Shown piece by piece: positions 1 to 12,208 of a stretch of DNA of 64,000 nt. Under the pieces are notes generated by a model. It saw nothing but the letters and a program-made list of their open reading frames with translations. It had not been told where the DNA came from and did no database searches. A program made the translations under genes and the position numbers. The DNA is from Epiperipatus broadwayi (taxonomy: Eukaryota; Onychophora; Udeonychophora; Euonychophora; Peripatidae): the NCBI GenBank assembly GCA_028023455.1, contig JAQFVV010000029.1, forward strand, positions 10,824,838-10,888,837, written 5' to 3'. The first letter of the stretch is position 1; every line of letters begins with the position of its first letter.

Positions 1-185
1 CTGATTATATATGTGTGTGGGAAATAGTGATCTGGACAAAATACTTATACTGGAGATCATTTACTTTTTCTCCTTTTCAAATGTGTGTTACTTGTATGAA
101 ATAGAGTGAATAGCTGAAGTGAGCTTCAAAGTCTGTGTTCAAATCTCCTATAATTATATATAAACTCCAGATATATATATATATA
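1..185 (+). mobile_element. H1 repeat fragment, hammerhead core deleted
   Basis: This stretch matches the hammerhead-bearing H1 repeat seen at 12,121-12,300. It has the lead-in 'ctgattatatatgtgtgtggg', a 'gatctggac' stem I strand, then 'ggagatcattt' and the distal 'gttcaaatctcct' block. The CTGATGA...GAAA catalytic core between 'ggacaa' and 'aatac' is missing, so no ribozyme can form. The element continues off the left edge of the window. Confidence 0.6.
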
Positions 186-552
186 AATTAAACTTGTATT
201 CAAATATTATTATCCTATATGATATAGCACAGTGGTGAAGTGTCAAATATGGAAATAAACAATTCTCAGATCAATTCTCATTCTGTCATTTCCTGTGCTT
301 CAACTTCTTATGAATCCCTGAGTAAGAAAGCGTTTAATTATTTTTTAAAGTATTTTTTTGAGGTTTAAAGTTTATAACTGTACTAGAGATAATCTCTAGT
401 TTAGTAAATGATTAGTGGTAATCATTACTGTATTTATTTGAGGTGGATGGTGTCAAAGTTGTGGGTCAATTAAGTTTGACACTTTGTAAATAAAAATATA
501 ATAATTTACTATAGGTAAATACTCTTTATACAATAAAGATATATATGAGAAA
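186..552. other. No recognisable feature
   Basis: AT-rich sequence with no reading frame, tRNA-like box or repeat that I can match elsewhere in the window. Confidence 0.5.
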
Positions 553-640
553 TCACAATCTGGGCCAACAGACGAGTGCTGGTTCAGCATGAAATGCATC
601 TTGTGGGTCATTTGTCTTTTATTGTATCTATACTTATATT
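553..640 (+). ncRNA. Degenerate H1 hammerhead motif
   Basis: Stem II of the H1 hammerhead ('gtgctggttcagcat') and its 3' GAAA are intact, as is the 'gggccaa' stem I strand. The CTGATGA box reads CAGACGA, so two invariant core positions have changed. The motif is probably inactive. The rest of the H1 unit is absent. Confidence 0.6.
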
Positions 641-1814
641 AATTTAAAAAGAACATGTGGAAGTATGGAAGTTAATATTTTTTTAGTGTATACATATTTC
701 AGTGCAGTACTGCCCCCTCCCCAATCTGGATTTGACACTAATAAATTAAGTGCAGTATGTTAATTTGTATCTCTTGGTTTCTTAATCTACTAAGAATAAT
801 GATTTTGTACTAATATGACAAAAAAATAACACATTCTTCTATGTACAATGCAATATAAAATTTTATTTTACTTTATTTAAGGTTTCAAATAGCTCACAAT
901 TTTGACTGGCTAACAATCTTCTTCAGAACTATCACTTATATACATACATATATCATTATGTACATAAACTAAATAGGATATATACATAATGATTATACAT
1001 ATTAACTTATAGCAGAAATATTTAGTGGTATATAAAGATCCACTCCATTTAAAATATAATATAGTTGTACATTTTATCTACTGTGGCAATAGTAAACAAT
1101 TAAAAATAATAGAGATAATTGTTTAAAAAAAATTACATGCTTTTTATTTACCATGCACTAAAAAGAAAAAAAAATCTTTCTTTAATCACAATTGGGGTTT
1201 TAGATTTGGGAAATGGGGCAAAATTAATTAAGTCAATTTCTATTTTTTAGAACAAGGTATTGACTTATTTAATTTCTGGACTCCCATGCTTTTATTTCAA
1301 GTTAAATCTAAAAACCTCAGTTGTAGTTGAAGAAACAATTATTTATTTTTAGTGCACATTAAATAAAAGCATTTAATTTAAAAAATTTAAATCTCTATTG
1401 TTATTATTATTATTAGTAGTAGTGGTAGTACTATTATTATTATTATTATTATTCTATCATAAGCATTTTACACACTTGTAAAAAATATTAATTTGTTTTA
1501 AACTGCTAAGCCTGCTGCCACCATATTTTAAACTTATCACAAACTTTAGCCATTGAATTTAAGTACTATAAATTTAATTGACTAGGCTAAAAGAATGCTC
1601 AGATATATATTGAAAGTTTAAAACAATAATCTTTTCTTTAAGAGCAAGTAAAATGCTTATGAAAAAAGGAAAGAAGTATTTGTAGAATTACTATTATTAT
1701 TATCCTCATCATTATTGTTATTGTTGAATTTATCTTTGTTATTTTTCTCTTTTTTTCTCTTGCTTTTTATTTCCTTTATTTGCATTATATTTTTGGATAA
1801 ATAGTAGGGGTCTC
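641..1814. repeat. AT-rich noncoding DNA with an (ATT)n microsatellite
   Basis: The only structured element is an interrupted trinucleotide repeat of ATT/AGT units at about 1,399-1,453. No coding signal or matched dispersed repeat was seen. Confidence 0.6.
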
Positions 1815-4585
1815 TTGTTTTTATATGAATGTTAGAGGGATGAAACTAAGTGCCCAAATTATACAATTTTTTTGAAAAGGTACACTTGGATTTTTATTTC
1901 CTGATTGTTCCTTCCTTAATAATAGATTTAATATTTTACAAACGGACAGATCTATGGAAAATATTAAGTGAGGAGGTGGTATTCTTATTGATATTCATAA
2001 AGATGTTATTAATAAACATTTTCATTTTACCTTTTTTTTTGTGAATCTAATATGGTCTCCAAATTATCATAAATTATAATTTTAAATTTATCTTAGGCGA
2101 TATTTTTTTAAAACTCACACTGCCCCTGTTGGAGTTTGATTAATTTCTGATTTCAGTTCAAAATTTTTTGATTGGCTATAATAATTGTATTATTACTGAT
2201 GACTTAAATATTCCAGATTTCAGGATACTTTTATCTTTTTTTTTCTAAAGCTTCTAGAATGTTATGGTTAAGTAATATAACCCATTTGTTAATGCTATTC
2301 ATGATACTTTGGACTACTGTCTACATAATTCACTAGTAGTTAGTACTTTCTCTCCATTACTTTTTCTATTGATGCCCAGCATCCAACTACTGAGTTCTAT
2401 ATTAACACATATCATTTAAAAGTTAATTATTCCAATATTTCAAGGAAAGATTATAGGAAAGGTAATTATGTTGGTTTTTGTAAGAAGTTTTCTAAAGTTA
2501 AGTGGAATTTATTATATTTCCATAATGATGTGAACCATGGCTTAGATTATTTTTTTTTATAGAATCTTAATAGTTTTATAGATTACCCATAAATTCTCTT
2601 TCCATAAGGACTTTCCTCTCTGTTTTTTATACATTATCACTAAGATTATTAAAAGGAAATCTTACCATAGCATGATCTATTTTAAAAACAGAATATCTTT
2701 TTCATATAATAATTTTATTAATTTCAGAAGATTGGATAAATATCTTTATAAAAGAAATTTACAAAATTATATTACAAAAATTAGAATTTAATATTTTTTC
2801 TAATCCTAAAGAATTTTGGGATTTTATTAATAACTCTACTCATGATATCACATTAAATGTAGACAGATGACATTTCCAAACACTTAGATGATTTTATTCA
2901 TCGCATCATGTGACATCTTCAAAAACTACATTACTTTGCATACTATTATTCACTGCATGATTGATCATACCTCTAGGGATAATGTTATTACAATCTTCAA
3001 GCAAATTAAAACTCATTCTAGTTTTGAATATGATCATATTCCTTCCTTTATTTACAAAGGTTTAGCTGAATTTATTGCAGCACTCTTTGCTTTTATTTTT
3101 AATTCATCACATAACTCCTATGTTTTTCCCAATGTTTTTAAATGTGTCAAAATGATCCCAATTTTTAAGAATGACTCCCATGACAGTGTTAATAACAACA
3201 GACGTCTTTCTGTTTTATATGCTATTGCTCAAATTTTTGAGATATTTATTTATAATGAAACTAATTCAGATATTAGTAAAATCATTTCTTTTTTACATGA
3301 TTTTAGTCTTAATAGATCTGTAGAAACTAATTTGCTTATTTATAATCATATAGCACATGTGCCTGAGAAATAGCAGAAACTTGACATTTATTTTGATTTA
3401 TTAAAAGCCTGTGATAAAGTAGATCATATCATTCTTCTCACAAATTATATAAAATGGGTTTTTCTACTAAACTTATTTATTAATTTCCATCCTTTCTTTG
3501 CAGTCATACAACATATGCCAAATTCAACAATAATATTTCATCCAATTTTGAATAGAATTTAGGGGTTTCTCAGGGCAGTATTTTAGCACCCATGCTTTTT
3601 AACATTTATATTAATGACCTTTAAGGATTGACGGAAATCGTATTCTTTGTGCTATGCTAATGACTTTAGAATTTTTAGCTGAATCACATCAATGACTGGT
3701 TGCACTCTTCTTCAGAAAGATATTGATAACTTACGGGCTTGGTATGATCTAAATTATATGATAGTTAATTTTAGCAAATGTTCCATTTTTTCATATTTAA
3801 AAAAATCTAAAGTTTTAATTTTTATTTTATTTTATTCTCACATTAATTCTGTTGAATCCCCAAAAGATTTGGGAATTTTATTTTCTAATAATGGATCCTT
3901 TCTTACTCATTTAGAAATGGTTGTTAGCAATGCATTTAAAATCATTGGTGCTACCTTTAGATATGGTTATCATTTTAGTGATGATACAAAATTCAAATCA
4001 ATTTTGTCATTCGTTCTTCCAATCATTAAATTTTGTTCAATCATTTGGAATTCTAACTCTAAACAAGGACATAGTTTATTACAATCAGTGTTTAATAAAT
4101 TCTCTAAATACATTTTTTTGGAAAATAAAGTTATTCCTATCTTTCTTCTAGACAAAAATATAGAGATCTCAAATTTCTTTAAAAAAATCATAACTCAACA
4201 ATTTATTCTATTCAATATAAGTTTATTATAATTAGGGCTTGTGAGCATGATAGTTGGTCTACTTTTGTTTATTATAGTCAAGCTTGTTGTTCCAATGTTC
4301 TTAAATTTTCTCCTTTATTTAAGTTACTTTCTTTATATAATCATATTATTATACTAATCATTTTAATTTAGATCACAAGTAATTTTGTAATATTCTTAAA
4401 TTAAAATGTCATTTTTGATTAATTTAAATTTATTTGTTTATTTTTTTAATTTTTTGTTTGCTATCTTCTTTTTATTATGTTATATGCATTGTGTTTATTC
4501 CCTTTACTAATTTAATGTGCACTCTGTAATTGGCTATATATTGTTGTTTAGTGCTTAAATAAATGAATTGATTTGAATTATTATT
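1815..4585 (+). pseudogene. Decayed non-LTR retrotransposon (Jockey/CR1/L2-type ORF2)
   Basis: Reading-frame fragments on the plus strand follow the order of a LINE ORF2. Near 1,825 there is an endonuclease-like start (MNVRGMK). At about 3,040-3,330 comes a reverse transcriptase segment of the 'KxxxVIPIFKK...NYRPIS' class, reading VKMIPIFKND and IFEIFIYNE. At about 3,563-3,622 lies the motif B block GVSQGSILAP followed by IYINDL. From 3,692 to 4,231 a thumb/C-terminal segment reads LLQKDIDNLRAWYDLNYMIV. Stops and frameshifts separate all the pieces. The 3' end is A/T-rich, ending near 'aataaatgaattg'. It is an old, inactive copy. I cannot place it confidently within the Jockey/CR1/L2 group. 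Confidence 0.8.
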
Positions 4586-4619
4586 TCTTTGCTACTTCCA
4601 GTAATGCTTTTAGCATTTA

Positions 4620-4715
4620 TTATCTTTTTAAAAAATTAACTGATACGCTATTACTAACAAACAGTTGGATGTATTTGGAATATTTAAATAAAATTAAATG
4701 TTTCTAAGGACATTC
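4620..4715 (+). mobile_element. 3' tail of SINE family B
   Basis: The block 'acagttggatgtatttgg' followed by 'aatatttaaataaa' and 'tttctaaggacattcaa' matches the 3' ends of the tRNA-derived SINE at 23,861 and of the tail-only copy at 54,362. No tRNA-like head is visible here, so it is a 5'-truncated copy. Confidence 0.55.
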
Positions 4716-4869
4716 AATACTCATATTACATGATGGAAATAATCCAATATAAAAATATAGTAATTCAGTAAATGTTTTTAAAAAGTTAGTGATTAAAATT
4801 TTCAGGTGCTATTTTTTTTAAAAAAATTAAAATTATAAATTAAATGCAATAATTGGACTAAAAAAGACA

Positions 4870-5335
4870 AAATAGAATATGTATATATTAATTAAATTTT
4901 TGGTTTTATTTATAAATTCATGTATACTAATTCATTTAGAAATAATTAAAATAATTGTATGAATATTTACAAGACTTCTATAAATATGGTTAATAACTGG
5001 TTAATTAAAAATGATTGGAAATTATATAAATTGACATATATAATTGTAAAAAAAATGCATGTAATTTATTTTATTTATTATATTGTTATAATATAGTCAA
5101 TTATTTTGTAATGACCGGATTTATATATAGGTTTTGATTTATTTTAATGATTTATATTGGTACTGGTTTTAATTTCAGTATTAAACACTAGATGGTTTTA
5201 TGTCTGTAATAGTTCGCCAACATAATAGATTATTAACATTTGAAAAAAAGCATCAAATCAGGTGCTGAAAAAGGCTTTTTATGTATATAAAAAATTTGAT
5301 ATTTATATAGCTGTTGTAAGAATTTATTATTTTCT
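4870..5335 (+). repeat. Diverged dispersed repeat (partner at 35,340-35,740)
   Basis: This region and 35,340-35,740 share a collinear series of blocks on the same strand: 'aattgtatgaatatttac'-like, 'aaattatataaattga', 'ttattatattgttata', a short 'cagtattaaacacta'/'atagaacacta' block, and 'gctttttatgtata'. No coding content or termini are recognisable. The family is unknown. Confidence 0.45.
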
Positions 5336-5756
5336 GATTATTAATTCATTAACTGTACAATTTTTTTTCCTATAAATGTGGATTTAAGATTAAAATTTTA
5401 AGATGTTATTTGAGTAAGAATTTATGATAGATTAATAAAAATTATACTCATGAAAATTTGAAGTTTCCTCTCCTCTGCAATTTTGCTTTGATTTTAGATA
5501 TGATTTTTGATAACTATAATTGCATATTGTTGAAAAGTATTAAAAATATGAGGAGATGCATTAAAAAAACCATTATTAAAAACTAAATTTACTTCAAAGA
5601 CACAATCTATATTTATCAAATTAAATAAAATAATAATACTTCTTATATGGAGAAAAATTTAAGACCAGTGAATACAACCTTAATCTATTCTCAGTGCTGA
5701 GAACTATCATATTGATTGCCTTTAATACTTTTTACAATGTTTTTTTTAGCATTTTC

Positions 5757-7195
5757 TTATTTACTGTAATATAATGTTATATATTACACATACATACATA
5801 ATATTATAAACAAGGAGTAACTCTTCAGAGCATGCACTTTAAAATCCCTGTGCACTTTCCTGTGAGTATCAACTTTAAAGCATAAGTGTACCCTTATGCT
5901 TAGAGTTTATATCTATATAAAGAAGTCTTTGCTCAATGTGCTTAAATTAGGGCTTTAATCCATTGGGTGCCTGAGTTATAATTTAGCAATTGAATTGTAA
6001 AAACGTATTAGATCTGACTTATATAAATGTAAGTGTACACTTATGCTTTTAAAGTTGATGTTCATGGGAGAGTGCACAGAGATTTTAAAGTGCATGCTAC
6101 TCTGAGGTGTTTCTTATTTATAATATTACATATGTATGTGCACTATATAAGTAACAGATTATATTATAGTAAATTCTAAATTCACTTTATATTTAATTGC
6201 AGGTGGTTAAAAATGAGATTGTATCTCTCATCTGTAGTAGATATAATAGATTTGTACAATTCAATTGATACTCAATAGATTGAAATCCTGGATCATGGGA
6301 GAGTGCATAAAGATTTTGAAATGCATATACTGAGGTGTTATTCCTTATTACAATATTATGAATATATGTGTGCTATATAAGTAACAAATTATATTATAGT
6401 AAATTCTAAATTTACTTTGTATTTAATTGTAATATTTAAGCAGCATTATTTAATATCTTCACGCTTTCACTTTCAAACACTTAAGATTCGCCCATACAAA
6501 AGCGTTTGGGTTCAAAAAGATAGATGGCCATTCTATCTTTTCCAAAGACTTTATCATGTGTTTGAAGTGCTTGTATTCATTCATTTTATAGTTAAAATCC
6601 AAAGCGCATGTGCAACAGTTTAATGCTGTTTAAATATTACAGTTTGTAAAAACATCGCGCTATATAAAATAATTGACTTATTTGCATTTAATTGCAAGTG
6701 ATTAAAAATGAGGTTGTATCTCTCTCCTGCAGTAGATGTAATAGATTTATACAATTCAATTGATAAATTATAACTCAGGCACCCAATAGATTGAAACCCT
6801 GGTTCATGGGAGAATGGACAGAGATTTTGAAATGCATACACTGAGGTCTTATTCTTATTACAATATTATGTATATATGTGTGCTATAAAAGTAACAAATT
6901 ATATTATAGTAAATTCTAAATTTACTTTGTATTTAATTGCAAGTGGTTAAAAATGAGAATGCATCTCCTGCAGTAGATCTAATAGATTTGTATAATTCAA
7001 TTGTTAAGTTATAATTTAGACAATGAAAAGAATGCCCTTATTTAAGCATGGTGAGCAGACTGGTTTATATATAAACGCTAAGTATAATTGTACACATATG
7101 CTTTTAAAGTTGATGCTCACAGGATAGTGCAAAGAGATTTTAAAGTACATGCTCAGAGGAGTTATTCCTTTTATTTATAACATTTTCTTATTTAC
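5757..7195. repeat. Tandem array of ~230-bp repeats, one inverted
   Basis: The block 'attatattatagtaaattc' recurs at 6,158, 6,388 and 6,898. The first interval is 230 bp. The second is 510 bp because of a foreign insertion at 6,430-6,680. Each unit also carries 'ggtggttaaaaatgaga', 'tagatttgtacaattcaatt', and a block around 'gagagtgcacagagatttt' and 'aaagtgcatgc'. A reverse-oriented partial unit (5,757-5,900) faces the forward unit at 6,020-6,150, giving an inverted repeat about the 'gtgtacacttatgctt' sequence. There is no coding potential. A final partial copy ends near 7,195. Confidence 0.7.
6430..6680 (+). mobile_element. Insertion of the 'cgcgctatataaa' family with 14-bp target duplication
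   Basis: This segment interrupts the 230-bp tandem array. It is flanked by near-identical 14-mers, 'tttgtatttaattg' (6,416-6,429) and 'tttgcatttaattg' (6,681-6,694). Its 3' part ('ccaaagcgcatgtgca' ... 'aaaacatcgcgctatataaa') matches the right arm and tail of the palindromic insertion at 20,845-21,097. This copy has no inverted arm and is probably a simple 5'-truncated retro-insertion of the same family. Confidence 0.65.
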
Positions 7196-7395
7196 ATTTA
7201 TACGGTTTACTTTCAGTAATTTATAAATATCTAATGTTGATCAAATATTTATTATGTTAAATAGAAAAAGGGAGGAAATAAGATAAGAAACGATTCTATA
7301 CATATATTGCCATAATTTTACTGCCATAGTCTAAAATACATTTAGAATAAAATACTCTTATATTTTATGTTTTTATCAATCATATGCTACTTCAA

Positions 7396-7946
7396 ATTAA
7401 AACAGGCAAAACTCTCCATATAGTAGTGCCACTCAGTGCCAACCAGAGTAATCAATGGATGCCAGAAAGCTTGTGCATAAAATCCTTATCTAATGCCTAC
7501 TCATCCAATATCCCCAGACTAATAGGATAGTGGTGGCTATGATTGTTAAAGAGCCAAAGACACCAAAATGTATGGGTACTGAACTGGATTCAGACCCATA
7601 TGACTATATGAGCTATTGAGCTTAGATTGAAAATATTATTGTGATTTCAATTTTATTCTCATAGTTTTGTAGTTAAGTAGAGATAGAAGGTGGCTGCTGG
7701 AGGGTTGCATTAGATCCTAAGATCTAGGTGCAGTGCTCTCAGATTCAAAGCACATCATTGACGAAGGCCATAAGCCAGAAACTAGTCTGGGGATATTGGA
7801 TAAGTAGGCACTAAATAGGGATTTTATGCACAAGCCTTCTGGCATCCGTTGATTACTCTGGTTGGCACTGAGTGACGCTACTATAAGGAGAGTTTTGCCT
7901 GTTTTAATAACAGTAATGTGCTAGCATAAGAAATAGTGATCATGTG
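7396..7946 (+). mobile_element. H2 hammerhead element, foldback copy
   Basis: It is flanked by the 12-bp direct repeat 'atgctacttcaa' (7,384-7,395 and 7,947-7,958). The left arm (7,396-7,528) is an inverted partial copy running from 'attaaaacaggc' to the middle of the hammerhead ('ccccagacta'). The right part is a longer forward copy. It starts at 'aataggatagtggtggc' and runs through the hammerhead and 'gcctgttttaat' to a ~38-nt tail ending 'gatcatgtg' that the left arm lacks. No protein is encoded. The same arm/tail layout recurs in other insertions of the window. Confidence 0.8.
7741..7805 (+). ncRNA. H2 hammerhead ribozyme motif, core mutated
   Basis: The 3' half is canonical: stem II 'ggccataagcc', GAAA, a two-base-pair stem III and the GTC cleavage triplet in 'GAAACTAGTC'. 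It is followed by the stem I strands 'tgggga' and 'ttggat'. The CTGATGA box is mutated to TTGACGA and the 5' stem I strand has drifted. Self-cleavage is unlikely for this copy. Confidence 0.65.
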
Positions 7947-8204
7947 ATGCTACTTCAATTCATAAACATGCATATACATGCTTCCCCAACATCTTTCTTT
8001 TATAATTCCCATTATTAATTGTATACTTTTTTTTTCAGTTTAATAGATATCATTATCATTTATATATTTTTTTAATTTTTGAGTTATTTTGCTTACAGAT
8101 GTTTTTTTTCTTTAAAGTTCTGTGATTCCATGTGTAGTAATATCACAGTTGATTTCATATACATTTAGTTATGTTTCAGCTATATTTCATTATATATATA
8201 TATA

Positions 8205-8417
8205 TAATATGTAAATACAAGTATATTATACATATTTTTAAGCTAAATGTAATTAGAGGGATTTAAACCCAGACTTTCAAACTCTCTTTAGTTATCCACT
8301 CTATCTTATACAATCGACACAGATGATCACATACATGCAAAAAAGATCACGTTATCTCCAATATACATATTTTGTGCTGAACTAGCATTCATCAGATGAT
8401 CCAGATCATCATCTCCT
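8205..8417 (-). mobile_element. H1 repeat fragment with degenerate hammerhead
   Basis: Minus-strand H1 copy covering the 3' half of the unit ('gggatttaaacccagac', 'ccactctatcttata', 'acatacatgcaaaaaagat') and the hammerhead at about 8,354-8,417. The core is CTGATGA with a 'atgctagttcagca' stem II. The 3' box reads AAAA instead of GAAA, so the invariant G12 is lost. Confidence 0.7.

Positions 8418-8481
<64 letters not shown>
8418..8481. repeat. Compound (AC)n(AT)n microsatellite
   Basis: About ten AC units pass directly into about twenty AT units, abutting the H1 fragment on its left. Many H1 copies end in similar 'atatatgtgtgtg' DNA, so the microsatellite may have expanded from the element end. 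Confidence 0.9.
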
Positions 8482-8484
<3 letters not shown>

Positions 8485-10610
8485 ACCAGACATTCAATCT
8501 ATTCTGACATAGAGAGTGCCACCAGATCACTATGTATCTGGAAAATTTATTTACTGTGATCAGAATGGATGATGAAAATGGTTTGCGCCAACTAGACTCA
8601 GGGAGAAACAAGAGATCTTAAAATTGTTTAGACAATTGAGAAATAATAGCACAAAGACAAACGTCAGCCAAATTAAGTTTAAACATATTTAAAAAGTTTT
8701 ATTTAAGAGAAAATAAACTGTGAAGTATCAGTTTATGACACAATAAATAGAGTTAGCTCAGGCGTGTACCAGAAAGACTAAATGCAAAGCTCTGGCAGAC
8801 CGACTGACCTTCCAATAATGAATTATAAAGGGAGGAAGCAAATTTCATTCAGCAGAGGATTCACCCAAACATTGGTTTTCCCATCCAGATGTTTAAACAA
8901 TACGCTCTTGAAATAAATCAACAAAACCAGTGCCGGCGAGCTTTCCGAGGTCCAAAAAATGTGTCGGACCACGAATGTCATATGTTGGTAGAAGCTGCAC
9001 TTATTATTATGTTTAAAATAAAGGTGATTGATTTACCTCAAGAAAAACCGAAAAATATGATTGAAATGAAAGAAAAACAATTAAAACTGGCGAATCCCAG
9101 CCAAACGATTGGCGTAAACTACTCTAAGAATCATAATTAAAGGTCTCAATAGGAGACAAGTAAATCAGTAGAAAAACAGTTACGTCTGCCCCAGCAATTA
9201 AAGAAAATGAATTACAAATAATTATAATTAAGAGATAAATTTATGACACAAGTTCTGAGTACGCACTCTGATAAATTTAAAGCACACGTAAATACAAAAT
9301 AATTTTATCGGAGAGTGCACATGAGTATGAAAATACTTAAGCTTTAAATACTTTAGCAGCATGAAAGTCTCTCTCACCTGCAATTTACAAAGGGATAAAT
9401 ATTATCTTCCTGCTGGCGACTTATAAAATTACAAAGAAAAACAATTCGAGTTTCCGCTTTCAGAGATATAAAAAATGAAATCCCCACCTGAGGAAAATTG
9501 GGACAATAAAGTTGCCAGCCAAAAGATTTTTGGAGGTTTGCAAAAGTGCAAACACAGTGTTTAAAATTAATTATTAGCTACTAAAATAATGACAGGTAAG
9601 CATTTAAAATATACACAATTGCCAAAGCATTTATAAAAAGTTTTAGGCATAAAAATATAAAAACTCACACGTCACTCTCCAATAAACAAAAATTGAAAGC
9701 AAACTTGGAATCTTAAAACTAAGATTCCAAGACACATTGCAAAATACAAGAAATCACAACAAATATTAAATATGAGATTACATATTGCTTAGGAATACAA
9801 ATTTATAATTAGATTGAGTGGAGATTTAATTAAAAGAAATTTACCTTGGGAAGAATAAAAGAAAATTTTACCTTACAGTAAGACAGAGTTTGCATAGAGT
9901 GCACATGTTTATTTTAGTCCATTGGTTATACAACGTATAGCAGTATATTTTGGCATCCCGAAGAAAGCGAAAATTGTTTTAGTAACTGCAAATTTTGCTT
10001 TTAAAGATTAAATGTCCAAACTGCTAATGGTATAAATGTTGAAGAGGTTAATCTAAATGATTAATAATACTAATAAGCTAAACAAATCACTTTGACGAAG
10101 TGCTGACTTAATCTCTCTAGGATAGAATAGAATCTAATAGACTCATGAAATTTTTGGTGTTATTTATACCTCCACTCGATTTCTCGTGAAAACTAGCCTT
10201 ATTGTTGAATTCTGTGCCTAAGGCAGGGCAAATATTAATCTACAGCTCAATCTAATCTAAAAATTCCACCCAGGGATTATAAAAAAAAAAAACACAAATC
10301 AAATCTCCGCTTTTTAGAATGAGTTTACAACGGTTAAAATAAAAGCAACAGGAATGTAATTAGCTAGCCAGCTTGTTTTTAATCAAATTAATTTAAAAAA
10401 AGTAAAAACAAGCAGTATAAGAAAACTATTTTAAACACAATTTTAAAAACATTAAAACAATCTATTTTAAATATAAACGAGTAGGTGTATTAATACACGT
10501 ACTCTTTTTAAATAATTATAACCTTTTTTTTTTTAACTTTAGAAAGTTAACAAAATTAAAAGTTTTTAATTTTGGCAATAAAACCCTTGAATCGGATATC
10601 AATCCAGTTC
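8482..10610. other. Unclassified non-repetitive region, A-rich on the plus strand
   Basis: This 2.1-kb stretch has no match elsewhere in the window and a different texture: few T runs, more CpG, and an 83-codon open frame at 8,889-9,140. That frame begins MFKQYALEINQQNQ, is lysine/glutamine-rich and matches no family I know. No splice-like boundaries, LTR termini or reverse transcriptase motifs were seen. It could be the remnant of an unrecognised element or host noncoding DNA. Confidence 0.4.
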
Positions 10611-11208
10611 AATATATATATAATCAGTGCTCAGTTTGTATTAAGATATCAAATCTACAATCTTTAATGAAAAGGTTTCAATTTTCTCCACTCTCCAACT
10701 CTTCAGTCATCCATATCATTGAAAATCTAATGATGATAAAGCTCTTGTATGCCAATTTTGTTGTCCTACCCATGTTGACTGTAACTCATTCTAACCCCTC
10801 ATATGCAGAACCTTAAGCCCATTTGAAATAGACAGAAGAGTGATGGGTAGAATACAGGCTGAATATATAATATTTAAATACAAATATATTATACATATTT
10901 TTAAGTTAGATGTAATTAGAGACATTTAAACTCAGACTTTCAAACTTCTTTTAGTCATCCATTCCATCTTATAGAATTGACACACATAACCACATACATG
11001 CATCATATGAGGGGTCAGAATGACACAGGTATGATAACAAAATTGAGAAACAAGAGCTTTGAATATGCCATCATCAGATTTTCAATGATATGGATGGTTG
11101 AAGAGTTGGAGAGTGGAAAAAATAGAAGCCTGTTCATTAAAGTTTGTAGGTTTGTGATCATAATATAAACTGAGCAATGATTATATATATATGTATATGT
11201 GGAGGGGG

Positions 11209-11265
11209 GATGAGCTGGACCAACTGATGAGTGCTGGATCAGCATGAAATATGTATATTGATTAT
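11209..11265 (+). ncRNA. H1 hammerhead ribozyme motif (array unit 1)
   Basis: CTGATGA lies at 11,224-11,230. It is followed by stem II 'gtgctggatcagcat' and GAAA, then a short stem III 'tatgtat'. The proximal stem I is 'ccaa' against 'ttga', with one pair weakened. The core is canonical, but the distal stem I is poorly conserved here, so activity is doubtful. Confidence 0.65.
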
Positions 11266-11678
11266 TTATCTTTTTTGCACATATATGGTCATGTGTGTCA
11301 TTGTATATAAGATGGAGTGGATGACTAAAAGGAGTTCAAAAGTCTAGATTCAAATTCTCTCTAATTACATCTAGCTTTAAAGTATATAATATATATGTAT
11401 TTAAATATTATATATTCTGTCTGTATTCTAACCATTCCTCTTTTGTGTATTTAAATGGGTTTTAAGGTCTTGCATATGAGAGGTCAGAATTACAGTCAAC
11501 ATGGGTGGCATGACAAAAAATTGATAAACAAGGGCTTTGAACATGCCATCATCAGATTTTCAATGATATGGATGGCTGAAGAGTTAGAGAATGGAGAAGA
11601 TTGAAGCCTGTCCATTAAAAATTGTAGATTTGCTATCTTAATATAAACCAAACACTGATTATATATGTGTGTGGAAGA

Positions 11679-11742
11679 TGATGATCTGTATCAACTTTCA
11701 AGTGCTGGTTTAGCATGAAATACATATATTGGAGATCATTTA
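11679..11742 (+). ncRNA. H1 hammerhead motif (array unit 2), core lost
   Basis: Stem II ('gtgctggtttagcat'), GAAA, stem III and the downstream stem I strand 'ttggagatcat' are intact. The CTGATGA box has become CTTTCAA, so this copy should be inactive. Confidence 0.65.
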
Positions 11743-12144
11743 CCTTTTTTGCATGTATGTGGTCATGTGTGTCAATTATATAAGATAGAGTAGATGATTA
11801 AAGGGAGTTTGAAAGTCTGGGTTCAAATCCCCTCTAATTACACCTAGCTTAAAAGTGTATATATTTATTTATATCTAAATATTGCATATTCATCTTGTAT
11901 TCTAACCATTCCTCTTCTATATAGCTTAAAATCCTGCATATGAGGGTTTAAAATGACTTGTGGTCAACATGGGTATGGTAACAAAATTGGAAATTAAGGG
12001 CTTTGAACATGCCATCATCAGATTTTCGATGACATGGATGGCTGAAGAGTTGGAGGGTGAAGAATATTCAAGCATGTCCATTAAAGTTTGTAGATTTGCT
12101 ATCTTAATATAAACCAAGCACTGATTATATATGTGTGTGGGAGA

Positions 12145-12208
12145 TGATGATCTGGACCAACTGATGAATGCTGGTTAAGCACAAAATACATATATTGGAG
12201 ATCATTTA
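12145..12208 (+). ncRNA. H1 hammerhead motif (array unit 3), G12 lost
   Basis: CTGATGA (12,161-12,167) and both stem I helices are well kept: 'atgatct' pairs with 'agatcat', and 'ccaa' with 'ttgg'. The GAAA box reads AAAA, which removes the general-base guanosine known to be needed by hammerheads. Confidence 0.7.

Noticed and set aside
2888-4231. Open frames of 161 and 179 codons as host genes
   Set aside because: They align in content with pieces of one LINE ORF2 separated by stops, so they are a decayed retrotransposon.
6416-7195. Hammerhead in the 230-bp tandem repeat
   Set aside because: No CTGATGA/GAAA pair with supporting stems was found on either strand.
8327-8611. 94-codon minus-strand frame
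   Set aside because: It runs through an AC/AT microsatellite and an H1 repeat; the IYIYIY and CVCVC tracts are translated microsatellite.
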